A DNA stretch of 6,528 bases from an uncultured Phycisphaerae bacterium (GTDB lineage: Bacteria; Planctomycetota; Phycisphaerae; Phycisphaerales; SM1A02), in the NCBI GenBank assembly GCA_937899935.1, contig CALCOW010000072.1:1-6528 (forward strand), in the 5' to 3' direction. Position numbers and translations under genes: made by a program. The notes under the pieces are model-generated. The model was not told the origin of the DNA. It did no database searches and saw only the letters and a list, made by a program, of their open reading frames with translations. Positions 6,528-6,528 of the stretch are shown here, piece by piece. Each line of letters starts with the position of its first letter. Within the stretch, counting starts at the first letter, position 1.

Positions 6528-6528
6528 G

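Overview
The window is a compact bacterial chromosome segment with almost every base in a gene. It reads as a chromosome of roughly even GC content. Family style suggests a planctomycete or a relative: HpnC has a long N-terminus leading to HYENF, a C-terminal S9 prolyl oligopeptidase fragment is present, and squalene genes lie beside ispH. This placement is inference from remembered family patterns; no search was run.

Layout, left to right: (1) the 3' end of a plus-strand prolyl oligopeptidase gene (1-294). (2) A minus-strand operon, transcribed leftwards in the order hpnC (stop 2561, preferred start 3532), hpnD (1677-2564) and hpnE (277-1680). Neighbouring genes overlap by 4 nt, and the end of hpnE overlaps the peptidase gene by 18 nt. 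(3) A short divergent control region (about 3533-3657) with a good sigma70-type promoter facing right. (4) A plus-strand pair, ispH (3658-4716) and rlmN (4717-5784), abutting with no spacer. (5) A 23-nt convergent gap. (6) The 3' part of a minus-strand gene (5808 to the window edge), whose protein resembles the C-terminal DUF6537 region of indolepyruvate/2-oxoacid oxidoreductase-like proteins; this is tentative.

The central theme is isoprenoid metabolism. IspH makes IPP and DMAPP in the last step of the MEP pathway. HpnD, HpnC and HpnE then take farnesyl diphosphate to presqualene diphosphate, hydroxysqualene and squalene. The FPP synthase and the squalene consumer (hopene cyclase, sterol enzymes or C30 carotenoid desaturases) are not in the window, so the final product cannot be told from here. 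RlmN is a housekeeping RNA methyltransferase that appears to share the ispH transcript.

No mobile elements, CRISPR arrays, tRNA or rRNA genes were seen. I do not see an undescribed system. The points most worth a second look are the hpnC start and divergent promoter, the ispH/hpnCDE arrangement, and the identity of the right-edge gene.
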